Of a stretch of 64,000 nt of DNA, positions 23,001 through 34,215 are shown piece by piece (position 1 is the first letter of the stretch; each line of letters begins with the position of its first letter). Where the stretch lies: the NCBI GenBank assembly GCA_023079485.1, contig CM041089.1, forward strand, positions 16,507,160 through 16,571,159, given 5' to 3'. Below the pieces are notes generated by a model. That model was not told where the DNA came from. It was given only the letters and a program-made list of their open reading frames with translations, and made no database searches. The position numbers were made by a program, and so were the translations under genes. This stretch comes from Archilochus colubris. Its lineage: Eukaryota; Chordata; Aves; Apodiformes; Trochilidae.

Positions 23001-26000
23001 CCTTCCTCACTCCCAGCCCTCCTGTGCCAGAGGATAAGTGCTGTGCCAGCATTTGGCCTCACCCTGCCAGGGGAACCATTCACATCCTTCCCTAAAATCC
23101 TGAGCCTGTGGTTTTCCATCAGGCTGGTGAGTACTTATGCCAGGGCTGATAACCATGTTGCTTTTCCCTTTCTGCCCACAAGCTGCTGGACTTTTCCTGC
23201 CATCACTCCACATGGCAGACCTGGGGTCATCTGTCACCTCCCTGGAGGCTGCAGGACAGAGCAGGTCCCCACTCCCTGCTTTGCCCTCCTGTCAGGGTTT
23301 AACACTGTCCTGGCAATTAAACCCAATAACAGCTGCTCTGTCTCTATGAATCCCCCTCCCTGATAAAGAAAGGAGAGAGAATAAGGGAAAGAGACTGATG
23401 GGTTGGAAACTGAACTACACAGCTTTAATGAAACAGGAATGATAAATAGGAAAAATGACTAAATCTATACAAATATACAGGAAAATTGATCCCAGGTTCC
23501 TCCCCCTCTCCCCCAATAACTCTCCCATCCCCACTGAGGCTGCAGGGCAGCCCTGGGACAGTCCAGGCTGGAATCCTGGGGTCAGCAGCAGTTGGGAGCT
23601 GGAGGCAGGAACACACAGATTCAGGCTGGGATGGATCAGGAGCACAGGCAGAGGAAGGGATGGAATCCTCCCAGGATGCTGAAGGAAACAGGGAAGGGGT
23701 GAAGGAAGGGAAGCAGGAAAGGCAGGAAGGGCAGGAAGCTGGAAGCTGGCTTGAGCCTGGTGATCCCTGAGATTTCTCCTGAGTCTGAGGTGTATGGGAT
23801 GGAATCCTCTGTTTGGTCAGTTCTGGCATCTCTCTTGTCCCTTCCTGCCCAAAGGAGGCTGCAGGTGGGACCTCTTTATTCCTCCTGGAGGGTAAAATGT
23901 TCCTCAGAGCTGAGCAGTGTCCTTGGCTCTGCACACCAGGCTCTGGCTGGAACTCTAACCATGGAGTGGGATCAGTCCTAGAAGCAGACACTGTCTGAGA
24001 AACTTGCTGTGAATTTCAGCAAGTGCAGCTGCTTACAAGAGACTGAGCTGAAAGCAAAAGGACAAGGCAGAAAATCCCCTTTATCCTGGCCCAAACCAGG
24101 ACACCTCCCCCTTCTTGCCTGCAGTGGAAGCCACAGAGCAGAGCTAGGCTTGGTTTTATCCTTTTTATTGGTGTCTCATGGGAATGCTTTTTTTTTTTCC
24201 CCAGGAGGTGCAGATCTGGATGCCATATGCCTTCCCCCAAACACTTCACCAGCGGGAGGTGGTGGTTCGGACCTTCAGTGGGCAGAGCTGGAGTGACCTC
24301 ACAACAAGAGTGGAGCAGCAGAGAAAATCCAAGGTAAGCAGAGTGGAGTGACCAGTGCCCACCCAGTCTTCCTCTTACCCTCTTTTGGTTTTGCCCATTT
24401 GAAACATCTCCTGAGCTGTGTTTCCAGCTAACTGCCATAACATGATTTCAGCTCCAGGTTTCCTCTCTCATGGAGTTGTGTCTCCTGGAAGTGATGAGTT
24501 TCAGAGTTTCTCTGCAGTGTTTCCATCTACTTGTCTGCCACTGGCACTTCTTTTCCTGCATTTATTTTATTATGTCCTATACCTGTGTGTTTTCTCTCCT
24601 TCCCTGTCTCTTACAGAAGCACCTGGCTCACTGCAGTGTCCTTCACTTCTCTTGGTTCCTCGTCGTGTCACGACTTGTGCAGAATGAATGCCAAGTGCCA
24701 TCAGAGGGGACACTGCTCTTTTCCAGTGTGGATCCAAACATCAAAGTCACCTTTCCTCCTGGGGTCACCGAGGAGACCCGCAGTGTCAGGCTGCAGGTGT
24801 GCACGTTGTACAGACAGGCTTGGAAAAGCCCCAGGCAGCTGCTGGCCCCTGCCAAGTGTGGGAGATGCAAGTGAGATGCTTGCCCTGGGGTGATCTGTGG
24901 CTGACCTGGAAGCTTTATGGGCTAAGCCATCTCTCCATCTCTCTCCTTCACTCCTTCCCTGCCTGAAAATTGTGTGGGGAAGGGTTCTCCTGGCAGTGTT
25001 CCCTCTGGAAGATCAGTAGGTAGCTGCTGAGGAAGGAGCAGAAGGAGATTTTGCCTCTTGGTCCCTTGCAAAAGTCTGGCAGAAGAGTTCAGTGAGTCTG
25101 GGGGACTGATTGGGACTGATTATCCATGGGGATCTAATTCTAAAACCACCCCACTAAAATTAATTTATTGCCAGCAGTATTAGAGCAGATTCCAGCCAGA
25201 GTTCACTTCTGTTTCTCCCTGGACCTTGCTCCACAAGCAGCTTTTGCCTGCTGGGAACTGGGGGAGCAGTGTGGGAATTTGGGTGCCCTGCTGACTCTGG
25301 TGCCTTAACACACCCAGGTGCTTCCAGTCTCTGCAGAGGAGATCCAGGAGCTCACAGCTGATGCAGGATGCAGAGCCAGTTCCCTGCTCTGCCTCTCCCA
25401 GGATTCCCTGATGGATTTTCTCCGGCCAGTTCGAATTCAGCTGCCCCTCCCTCCTGGGGTCACAGGTCAGTTTATTCCCAAAAATCAGTAAAAGGAAAAA
25501 AAAACCACCATCCCTGGAGTGTTACCCACAAATGGCAAGCTGGGAGTTGCTTTCCAGCTTTATAGCAATAAAACTTGCTGGGGTTTTTCTGCAGGATCAG
25601 CAAGGTGCCTGCTGGGGGGGGGGGCAGCTGGTAGTAGTCCAGGGCCACCAGCCCAGTGACCAGCAGCACAAACTGGGAGAGCTGCACGGGGAAATGATTT
25701 CTTTGCCAAACTGCATTTAGGCTGCTGTGTTGGCAGTGCTGCCAGCTGGGGAGATGCTTTGCAAAAAGGGCTTTCTTTGAGTGATGGTTGGCAACAGCTT
25801 GAAGCAGAGAACAAGGATGCTGCCTCCACGCTCTGCTTTGCCTCTTCCTTCCTTGCTCATGAACCAGGTGCTGAGCAGCTGAAAGTTTAAAGCCATGCAC
25901 TAAGGCATCTCTCACTCTGAATAATGATATAAACAGGCTCAGCCTTGCCAGGGATTCCTCTGCGTTCTCAGTATTCTGTGCCTCTCAGTTCCCTTTTTCA

Positions 26001-29000
26001 CCTTTCTCCACCTTTCCTGTCTTTCCTGTGAAGAAGTGAAATAATTTTGGGCTGTGGCTTGGTCTCCATCTGCTCAGTGTTTGTGTGCCTGAAGTGCATC
26101 AGGATAGAGAAGTCTGTGGGATGTATGTTTAAAAAGAGGTAGAAATTAATTAAAAACTCTAGATACTGGAGGTGGGAATTGTCCAATGAATCTGTGGGTG
26201 GAAATCAGTCCACTCTCAGTGTAAGTGGGCATTTTCTGCCAGAATATCCTGGAAGCATTGGGGGAGCCTCATGCTTTGATTGCTGCTCTTCTTTGCCCAA
26301 AGTGCAGTCCTGGATGCTGAAGAGGAGGTCACGAGTCCTAAATTGGCATTTTTAAAACGAGAATCACCCAAACCCAAAATGGTTTGTAAAGCCATGGATA
26401 AAGGATTCAGGTGCATATAGGATCTCTTGGTTGTTGTCTGTAGGGCTAAACTTGGATCGGTCAAGGCTGCATCTCCTCCATGGTGACCTGGAGGGCCAAA
26501 CCTGGGATGACATTACCAGTCAGGTGGTGCTGGAGTTCACCCATCTTTATGCAGTGTTTGAAGTCACCCACTTCTCCTGGTAAGTGCAGGATTGAGGAAA
26601 CGATGGGATGTTCCTCTGCCTCACTATTGCCCCACTCAGAGCAGGGCTCTGCCACTGCCCCTGCTGCTTCCCTTTCCCCTTTGCAAGTCAGGCCCAGCTT
26701 GGCACTTGGTCTCTACCTGTGGCTTTTCAGTCTTGTGGGTGGGAGATGGGACTCTCTTCCTAGGCAGGATCCTTCCTTTTCCTTTTCCTTTTCCTTTTCC
26801 TTTTCCTTTTCCTTTTCCTTTTCCTTTTCCTTTTCCTTTTCCTTTTCCTTTTCCTTTTCCTTTTCCTTTTCCTTTTCCTTTTCCTTTTCCTTTTCCTTTT
26901 CCTTTTCCCTTTTCCCTTTTCCCTTTTCCCTTTCCCTTTTCCCTTTCCCTTTTTTCATTTTCCTTTTTTCCTTTTCCTTTTTTTTTGTTTTCCTTTTTTC
27001 CTTTTCGTTTTTTTTGTTTCCCTTTTTTCCTTTTCCCTTTTTTTCCTTCTTTTCCTGTTTTCCTTTTCCTTATTTTCCTTTTTTCCTTTTCCCTTTCTTT
27101 TTCCTTCTTTTCCTTTTTTCCTTTTCCTTCTCCTTTCCCCTTCCCCTTTCACTTTCCCTTTCCCTTCCCCTTTCCCTTCTCCTTTCCCCTTCCCCTTTCA
27201 CTTTCCATTTCCCTTCCCCTTTCCCTTCTCCTTTCCCCTTCCCCTTTCCCTTCCCCTTTCCCTTCTCCTTTCCCTTTTCCTTTCATTTTCCTTTCCTTTT
27301 CCTTCTTTTCCTTCTTTTCCTTTTCTTTCTTTTCCATTTCCTTCTTTTTTTTCCTTTACCTTTTCCTTCTTTTCCTTTTCTCCTTTTTTTCCTTTTTTTC
27401 CTTTTTTTCCTTTTTATCCCTTTTTTTTCCTTTTTTCCTTCCCCTTCCCTTTTCCCTGTTTATTTCCCTCTCTGCCAGGTACTGGCTCTGGTATAGCACC
27501 AAGAGCTACATTGGAGGCATCGCCCGGAAAGTCTACGAGCGGCTGCGGCTCTACCAGGTGAACTTCATCGCCCTGCAGAGGAGGAAGGACCCCGAGCAAG
27601 TCCTGCTGCAGTGCATCCCCAAACACAAGGTCTGGGCTGGGTTGCTCCTGAGCTTCTTGTGCCTCCTGATGGAGGGAAAACAAAAAGAACTCCCAGCCCC
27701 AGAGTGGTGCTGGTGTGTGCTGTCTGTGCTCACCAAGAGCTGCGGGGAGAAGGAAAACTCATTCTGTGCAGCAGCTGATTTTTCTCCCTGCTAAACCCAG
27801 CTGAGGGATAGGAACTGGCCACGTGGATGCTGTTAGCATCCAGCAAACGTGAGACAAAACATGCTGGCTTGAAGTTCAAGACATGAAAGTGTCACTTGTC
27901 TGACACAGACTAGGAGTGGGCAGAAGCACTGCTTAGGTGTGGTCAGAAATAGTGATGTTCCTGCTGTCTACAGCTCCAGCAGTGGATCAGAACCCATGAT
28001 CCTTCCTGAGCCTGCACCTCAGGTTAGTTTGTGCTGTTAGTTGGAGCTCATCTGGCTGATTTTGTTCAGAGGGAGATGGCAAAACTCACACGTTCCCTTC
28101 CCTCACATCTACCCCAGAGATATCAGCCCTCAGTAGTGTTAGCAATGCATGGATCTGGTTTTGTACCTTCACAGCTCAAGGAAGTGAGGATTATTTTATC
28201 AGCCTGTCAGAACTGTGTATCCAGCTGTCTGCATGATCCTCTGCTCTGGTTATTCTGTTTTTTTTTAATTTTTTCTTCTGTATTGAAATTACCTGTGGAC
28301 GTCAGCATCTACAAGGATTCTTTATCTCTTGGGTTCTGGGCTAAAATTGTTTCCAGAAGGGGCAGCAATGTCTCTCACAGTCAGACCAGGGTTTGGGGGT
28401 GTCTGTATTCCTGCAGGGATGGTCATGGGCTGAGAGAAAAGGGTTTGCAGTTACAAATGGAATGAGTAGGAGACACCTTGCTGAGCCTTGCACTGCCTCT
28501 GAGAGCCCAGATTTCACACTGTGAGCACAACCCAAATGAGCTTCCTGCTCTCCTCAGCTGTGCTGTTGTAACATGTGGCTTTTTGCAGAGAAAATGTATT
28601 TTAATGATGTATTTTAATGGGATACTGTGAGGCCAACAAGGTAGCAAGTAAATTCCTTGCTGTCTTTGAAGGTTACTTTTTAAAAACACAGAGACATTGC
28701 TGAGAAGGCTTTTTAGTGGCAGCTTTGGGTGCCTTGTCTTTGCTAACCCACGGGGGCTTTTCTGCCTTCTGTTTCAGAACAGCAGCAGGGAAGCTGCAAA
28801 ACTCAGAGCATCCCTTCCTTGTCTACATGTACCTGGGACAGGAGGGGAGGGTGTTTGCTCATTTATTTACATCCCTTCCACGTGCAATGGGCTTTCCCTG
28901 TGGAACACGACTGGGAGGAACATTGTGGGCACAGGGACATGCAAGAGGGGCAGACGTGGGGGTTTCTGTGGTTCTTCTTGCCAGGTTGACCCAGTGCTGA

Positions 29001-32000
29001 AGAAGCTGCAGGACCGCTACCGAGGCCCTGAGCCCTCTGACATGGTGGAGATGTTTGAGGGAGAACAATTCTTTGCAGCTTTTGAGCGAGGCATCAGCAT
29101 CGATATGGGTATGGTGCTACTGGGCTCCTCTCTGCTCCTGATTCTCTGGCTCTCTAGCCCTGGGCATGTTTCTGCTGGGCTCTGTATCCCATGGCATTCC
29201 TCTCTGTCTCCAGCTTGCCCAGCCACTGAGCTGCTCCCAAAACCTTGCTCCCTGCTTTTCCCTCTGCCAGATGCTGTTTGCAGCTTTGCATTTCCTCTTG
29301 GGTTGTTGTAGCCAATAGCCAAGGGTGCTTGTTTTATGGCTGATCTGCTTCTGAAGCCAACTGTGCCCTTTTCCTGGCATCTGAGACACCACCCAGGAGT
29401 TGTGTGTGGTGATCTAATTAGTGCTGCCAGTTTCTGGGAGAACACATACAAGGATATTTGGTTTTGAGAAGGTATTGCTGAAATTACCCAGGGAAAAAGA
29501 TTTCCTCCTAATGGAGCCATTAGAAAAGAAGAAAAGGAGGAGCAGGACCAAAACCTGAGATGGTGTTTTACACCCCGTTGTGTTTGGTCCCATTGCAGCT
29601 GCCAAACGTTTTCTGCAAGCCTGAATGTTTCATTGGTGTAAATTAAGTGCAGCTCCATGAAGCACCATCACATCCCCTGATGTGTCACTGGAGCTCAGGA
29701 GGCCAGAGCCTGTCCCTCTGTCCTCATGCTGACTTCACTCCAACTTCATTTCCAGACAGTTCCAGCCAGGAACGTTGTACCTGATGATACTTTCCTGGTT
29801 ACCTCTCTTCCTATTCCTGCACCCACTGCAAAAATGGTGACGAGATGGGTGACCTCATTTTGTGCATTAGGGGATGTGACTGCACCAGGGTGGGTGGGAA
29901 GTGCCAAGGTGACCCCAGCTAAATGTCTTGCCCTGCTTTGCCTTCTCTTCCCAAACTTCATCTCCACCTCGTGGCCAATTCTCCTTTTCCACCCCATTTC
30001 TCCAGGCAGTGATTTCTGCTTTCCCTGCAACCCAGTGAGGCAGAGGGAGTTACAATTCTTTCAGGGATGGGTAGGAGTAGGCAGTAGCATGGGGGCTGCT
30101 ACTGGGTGCTGGTCCGTGCCTGGAAAGCTGAATTTTCCTGCAGAAGCTGAGTGGTTCTTCTTCTCTGAGTGGTTCTGCTTCTCTGTGCAGAGCGCCCTGA
30201 CTGCGTGGATGGACGCCTCTCCTTTATTTTTTACTCCCACTTGAAGAACATGAAGGAAATCTATGTGACTTCTCCTGTAGATAGGAAAGGTCAAGCTGTA
30301 AAAGGCCAGGTGAGCAACCAGCCACCCTGATTTTTTCTGTTTCCTTCTCTCTACATCATCATCATCGTTGCTTTTCTGATGCCTGTCATAATAATGTCTG
30401 AGCATTGGGCATAACTCTCCCCTTCCCCTCTTTCCCTTGGCTTTACATTTCACTGAGCAACCCCTGAAAAACCAAGCAGAGGAGTCTGGAAGGACAACTC
30501 CTCACTCTCTGACATATTCTTGCCATTAACTCTTGGCAATGAGTCCCAGAGGCTGGGACTTCAGTGCTCCTCTCAGGAGCATCTAACTGGGAAGTATGAA
30601 GTGAGGATAGGTGAAAAATACTGTATTATTTCCCAGACAGAAAAGCAGGCTTGGCCACTGTGCTTGAATCCAAACCTCACTGCATGTTGTCTGTCTACAA
30701 AGGTCTCTTTCTACCGAGGGAAGGTTCCTCAGAACATCCCTGAAGATGCCAGCAGGAGGAGGAAAGGAGCAGACTCCCTCTGGCTTGCAACTTTGCCCAT
30801 CAAGCTGCCTGTGAGTTGGCTTATTTCCTACATGAATGTAGGAAATGAATTTATTTCCTAAATAAACGTAGGTGGGGTAAGAGCACGATCTCCTTGCTCA
30901 GCTGATTTTTATTTTCTCCATAAAGATGGATGCAATGAATGCCTGCAAGGAATGGCTGCCCAAGTTATGTCATGGTGGAGATCTCCCATTCCCAGTGAGG
31001 TTTTCTGAAAGGAGAAACATGAATAGCTGGGAATGGTCTCCATCTCTCCTGCTCATGTTGCCTCCCAAGCTTGTTGGAAGGTTGGTCAGGGAGCATGGAT
31101 CCTTTGAGGGAATGAGGGATGTGGGACAGGAGGAAGCTCTCTATAACCAAGGGAATGGTCTGGTTTGCTTGTGAACTTCTGAGTCACACAGCAGGAAAAA
31201 AGAAAGGTCTAGGATGAGATAGTTAAGCTGGACCTGAATACAGGAGTTGAGTGTAAGTATTCTGTGTGCTGGTTGATGGAAAGCTCCTCATGAGCCAGCA
31301 ATGTGTGCCTGCAGCCCAAAAAACCCACGGAGCCCTGGTCTGCATCAAAAGCAGCATGGGCAGCAGGTCAAGGGGGGGATTCTGCTCCTCTTTGATCTGA
31401 TGAGAGCCCACCTGGAGTTCTGTGTTGTTCTGCACATGATGGAAGGACGTGGAGCTCTCAGAGTCCAGAGGAGGTCACAGAGATGATCAGAGGGCTGCTG
31501 GAGCATCTTTCCTACAGACAGGCTGAGGAAGTTGGGGTTGTTCAGCATGGGGAGGAGAAGGTTCTGGGCAGACCTCATAGGGGTCTGCAGGGCACCTGAA
31601 GGGGCTACAGGAAAGCTGGGGAGGGCTTTTTACATGGGTGTGTAGTGAGAGGACAAGGGGCAATGGATTTAAGCTGGAAGAGGGGAGGTTTAGTTTGGAC
31701 ATTAGGAAGAAATTCTTTCCTGTGAGGGTGGTGAGACCCTGGCACGGGCTGCCCAGGTTGGTTGTGGCTGCACCCTCCTTAGAAGAGTTCAGGACCAGGC
31801 TGGCTGGGGCTTGGAGCAACCTGATATAGTGAAAGGATTGGAACTGGATCATCTTGAAGGTCCCTTCCAACCCAGAGCATTCCATGATCCTGTGGTGTGA
31901 AGCACTGGCCTTTAAAAGCTTGGCCTTTTGTTACAGTGAGAAATGCAGCTTTTGCTTAGAGAACTTTATTGAGTTTTGAGAAGCTTAAAAGAAAAATGGC

Positions 32001-33627
32001 CTTTGTAGGCTGAATGCTTCCTTTCAGATCATTTGCCCTGATCTCCCATCCCCTCCTCACACAAGACCTCAGCTACAAATCCAGGCTGAGTGCTTCCTTA
32101 CCACTGGAGCAGATTTGCTTTGGGGAGAGGGTTAATTGTAAAATCCTCAGTAAAGGCAAGAAAGGAAAGTCCCAGTGTGAGCTATGACTGGGATCTGATA
32201 AATCACTGCCAGGGCAGTGAGCATTGATGGTCAGTGCCAGTGGGAGTGCTCCTGGCTCCTTACAGCCTGGCTCTTCACTCCCAAGATTTTTCCTTCCCAG
32301 CAGAAGGAAGGAAATTTCCCTGTGGAGACTGAGTCACCAGGCACAGTTACCACGTTCTGTGTCTCTCTGTTCCCTGTGACAGAGATTGAAACCCCACCTG
32401 AGTGACAGCCCTGGTCCCCTGAATGGCTTCTCCTTCCCCCCCCTGAGCCTGGGCAGTGCTGAGAGTGGTTACCTGACACAGGGCAACCTGCTCAGCATTG
32501 CCAGGAGGCTGGGACCTGACTGGAAGAGCATTGGCCTCAACCTGGGCTTGAGCTATCAGCAGATTGAGCGTATAGGATACAACAACAGGTACAGCACTAC
32601 CCCTTCCCTGCCCTCCTTCCTCCCTCCCTCCCCTTTCCCTTTTCCTTTCCCTCTCCTTTTCCCTTTTCCCTTTCCCTCTCCTTTTCCCTTTTCCTTTTCC
32701 CTCTTCTTTTCCCTTTCTCCTTTCCCTCTCCTTTTCCCTTTCCCTCTCTCTCTCTATTTATCTCCCTGCAGTCTAACAGTAAGAATTAATGCCTGGTTTA
32801 AAGGTTTCCCACTGCAATTGTCTCACTGAAAAAACAAATCCCTAATGCAGCTTCTCAAAGCATTACCTGCTTTCTAGAAAACTGATGATTTTCTCTTGCT
32901 GCTATAAAACAAAGTTTCATGTTTGAAAAATAACATTGGGAAACAACAAACCTGGTGAGCTTGGTAGTTCAGGTGAGTTTTATTCCTCTTCTGTTGTGGG
33001 ATCTGGATTCCTGGGCAGCCTCCCCCTCTGGCTGAGCCATTCCTTGGGAATCTCATCCCTATCCAAACAGAGCTGGGGGCACAGCATGGGATGTGCAGGC
33101 TGAGCCAGAGGTCAGAGCAGCAGAGAGAATCAGACTTCTTCTGCCCAAAATACTGTTCCTGGTGGGAATTTACATTCAAAAGCAGAAATCTGGTTTGTTA
33201 GTTTTTATATTTCCATGAGGAAAACCTTTCCTAGAGAGATTTCCTTGTGGGAACAGCAATTCCTGTGGGATGGGGGGGCACCAGGCAGGCTCACACAGTG
33301 TCCTGTGTGTCTGGGTAGCTCCTGGGATGTCCAGCTCGGGGCTGGGACTCAACTTGGTTGTTCCCTTTCTGCAGAGAGGACCTGGATAAGCAGATCCTGG
33401 ACATGCTGTTCTCCTGGGCTCAGCAGAACTCGGGGGATCCTGGCTGTGTGGGGAAGCTGATTAGAGCCCTGAGGGACAGCGGGCGCCAGGACATCGCTGA
33501 GGAGGTGGAAACCATCCTGGAGCTGGGGAGGCAGAAGTACAGGGATTCCATCCACAGGCTGGGCTTGGAGCCAGGCACCAGCACCCAGGACTCTGCAGCA
33601 GCTGCCCTGCAGCACCCAGCAGACTGA
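17096..33627 (+). CDS. PIDD1: p53-induced death domain protein 1
   Basis: Scaffold of the PIDDosome: with RAIDD it activates caspase-2, and with RIP1/NEMO it supports NF-kB signalling. Coding exons: 17096-17369, 19300-19713, 20575-20778, 21652-21706, 21883-22084, 24205-24333, 24617-24796, 25318-25465, 26444-26579, 27479-27629, 28985-29108, 30191-30309, 30703-30810, 32383-32588, 33375-33627. All junctions are GT/AG and in frame, giving 900 aa (human 910). Order: about seven LRRs (residues ~62-298, e.g. [15 protein letters not shown]), ZU5-1 (~317-450), ZU5-2 (~455-590), UPA (~590-745), death domain (~778-865, e.g. [20 protein letters not shown]). Autoproteolysis motifs HFS-W are intact at Ser438 and Ser580. 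The start is the ATG at 17096 ([12 protein letters not shown]), the first in-frame ATG after the acceptor at 17,006. No break or missing key residue was seen. The N-terminal tail before the LRRs is the least certain part. Confidence 0.96.
17514..17932 (+). repeat. Inverted repeat, left arm (PIDD1 intron)
   Basis: This ~420-bp segment matches the reverse complement of 18723-19143 with only scattered mismatches (about nineteen out of twenty bases agree by eye). It runs from CTCAGCCTTGCTTAGAGCTG to ATATGCATTA. Both arms lie in the intron after the first PIDD1 coding exon, separated by 790 bp. The transcript can therefore form a very long double-stranded stem. No transposase or known terminal motif was recognised. 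Confidence 0.92.
18723..19143 (-). repeat. Inverted repeat, right arm (PIDD1 intron)
   Basis: The reverse-complement partner of 17514-17932. It ends about 155 bp before the second PIDD1 coding exon. Differences include CCAAAACATG versus the partner's GAACAAAAAATG region and a TGACTTAGCAAAGTCA self-complementary patch present in both arms. Substitutions between arms show it is not a perfect recent copy. Confidence 0.92.
20150..20294 (+). mobile_element. CR1 3'-end fragment
   Basis: Plus-strand CR1 tail, with GGCACTGAGTGCCATGGGG, a decayed GGTTGGGTCATATGGATGAT block and terminal AATTGTGTGATTCTGTG. It is about 145 bp and diverged from the younger copies. It lies in the PIDD1 intron between coding exons 2 and 3. 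Confidence 0.8.
20875..20917 (+). repeat. (ATCAG)n pentanucleotide microsatellite
   Basis: About eight perfect ATCAG units in the intron about 100 bp after PIDD1 coding exon 3. It is likely to be polymorphic. No effect on splicing is evident. Confidence 0.95.
22310..22976 (+). mobile_element. CR1 LINE, 5'-truncated, sense to PIDD1
   Basis: A ~667-bp CR1 3' end on the plus strand, with the tail CCCATTCTGTGATTCTGTGATT. It is very close in sequence to the 9,078-9,747 copy, including the shared GGCACAAAGGGTCTC variant and the 5' limit near CCAGGAAGCTGCAGAGG. It is inserted in the PIDD1 intron between coding exons 5 and 6, opposite in orientation to most CR1 copies here. Confidence 0.94.
23290..24103 (-). 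mobile_element. Solo LTR of an avian endogenous retrovirus
   Basis: The segment begins TGTCAGGGTTTAACACTG and ends CCCAAACCAGGACA, with imperfect inverted termini TGTC/GACA. It is flanked on both sides by CCTCC (23285-23289 and 24104-24108), a perfect 5-bp target-site duplication. On the minus strand it contains an ATTAAA followed by a T/C-rich stretch, as in LTR R/U5 regions, so I place the sense strand as minus. No gag, pol or env sequence is present, so this is the product of LTR-LTR recombination. The 5-bp duplication suits an ERVL-type element. It sits between PIDD1 coding exons 5 and 6. Confidence 0.85.
24644..24655 (+). other. PIDD1: PIDD1 autoproteolysis motif 1 (HFS438-W)
   Basis: The codons CAC TTC TCT TGG in coding exon 7 read His-Phe-Ser438-Trp within [10 protein letters not shown]. 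In human PIDD1 the peptide bond before Ser446 of the same motif is cleaved spontaneously to release PIDD-C, which directs NF-kB signalling. The nucleophilic Ser and preceding His-Phe are conserved, so the bird protein should self-process. This is family knowledge applied to the visible motif. Confidence 0.9.
26569..26579 (+). other. PIDD1: PIDD1 autoproteolysis motif 2 (HFS580-W), split by intron
   Basis: Coding exon 9 ends CAC TTC TCC TG, followed by the donor GTAAGT. The final G of the Trp codon comes from exon 10 (27479). The motif VTHFS580-WYWLWY corresponds to human Ser588, whose cleavage makes PIDD-CC, the caspase-2-activating fragment. Thus a phase-2 intron carrying a ~700-bp pyrimidine tract interrupts the codon immediately after the scissile serine. 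Mis-splicing here would remove or alter this site. Confidence 0.9.
26770..27470 (+). repeat. ~700-bp (CCTTTT)n polypyrimidine tract
   Basis: A near-perfect hexanucleotide array (TTTTCC) for about 150 bp, then degenerate C/T sequence continuing to eight bases before the acceptor of PIDD1 coding exon 10. Nearly the whole intron between exons 9 and 10 is pyrimidine, so it is purine-only on the template strand. The 300- to 400-codon open frames through it are Phe/Pro/Ser artefacts. Triplex formation and length polymorphism are likely. Confidence 0.97.
31290..31897 (+). mobile_element. CR1 LINE, older copy
   Basis: The plus-strand CR1 3' region is recognisable from GAGCCAGCAATGTGTGCC through AAGAAATTCTTTCCTGTGAG to TCCCTTCCAACCCAGAGC and CATTCCATGATCCTGTGG. 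It is much more diverged than the young copies. It lies in the PIDD1 intron between coding exons 13 and 14. Confidence 0.85.
32603..32757 (+). repeat. Polypyrimidine tract in PIDD1 intron
   Basis: About 150 bp of CCCTTTCCCTCTCC-type sequence beginning only ~15 bases after the donor of coding exon 14. This is the third large C/T tract on the PIDD1 coding strand side of the window. Confidence 0.92.
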
Positions 33628-34215
33628 ACTGGGCTGAGCTGAGCTGGGTTTCACTCAGCAGACAGAACTCAGCTGGGTTTCACCCATCAGACAGAACTGG
33701 GCTGAGCTGGGTTTCACTCAGCAGACAGAACTCAGCTGGGTTTCTCCCATCAGACAGAACTGGGCTGAGCTGGGTTTCACCCATCAGACAGACAGAACTC
33801 AGCTGGGTTTCACCCAGCAGACAGACAGAACTGAACTGGGTTTCACCCAGCAGACAGAACTGGGCTGAGCTGGGTTTTACCCATCAGACAGAACTCAGCT
33901 GGGTTTCTCCCATCAGACAGAACTCAGCTGGGTTTCTCCCATCAGACGGACAGAACTCAGCTGGGTTTTACCCATCAGACAGACAGAACTCAGCTGGGTT
34001 TTACCCATCAGACAGAACTCAGCTGGGTTTCACTCATCAGACAGACAGAACTCAACTGGGTTTTACCCATCAGACAGAACTCAGCTGGGTTTCACCCATC
34101 AGACAGAACTCAGCTGGGTTTCTCCCATCAGACAGAACTCAGCTGGGTTTCTCCCATCAGACAGAACTCAGCTGGGTTTCACCCATCAGACAGAACTGAA
34201 CTGGGTTTCACAGGG
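33606..34215 (+). repeat. PIDD1 3'UTR minisatellite including the stop codon
   Basis: About 18-20 tandem units, 29 to ~45 bp, of the form ACAGAACTCAGCTGGGTTTC plus ACCCATCAG. The array begins inside the coding exon: the last codons CAC CCA GCA GAC TGA ACT are one unit, differing from later units (CACCCAGCAGACAGAACT) by a single base, T for A, that creates the TGA. Variant blocks with GGGCTGAGCTGGG and ACAGACAG insertions alternate along the array. Confidence 0.93.

Noticed and set aside
26480..27794. Open frames of 338 and 400 codons across the PIDD1 exon 9-10 interval
   Set aside because: They consist mainly of TTTTCC-repeat translation. Only the short PIDD1 exon parts are real coding sequence.
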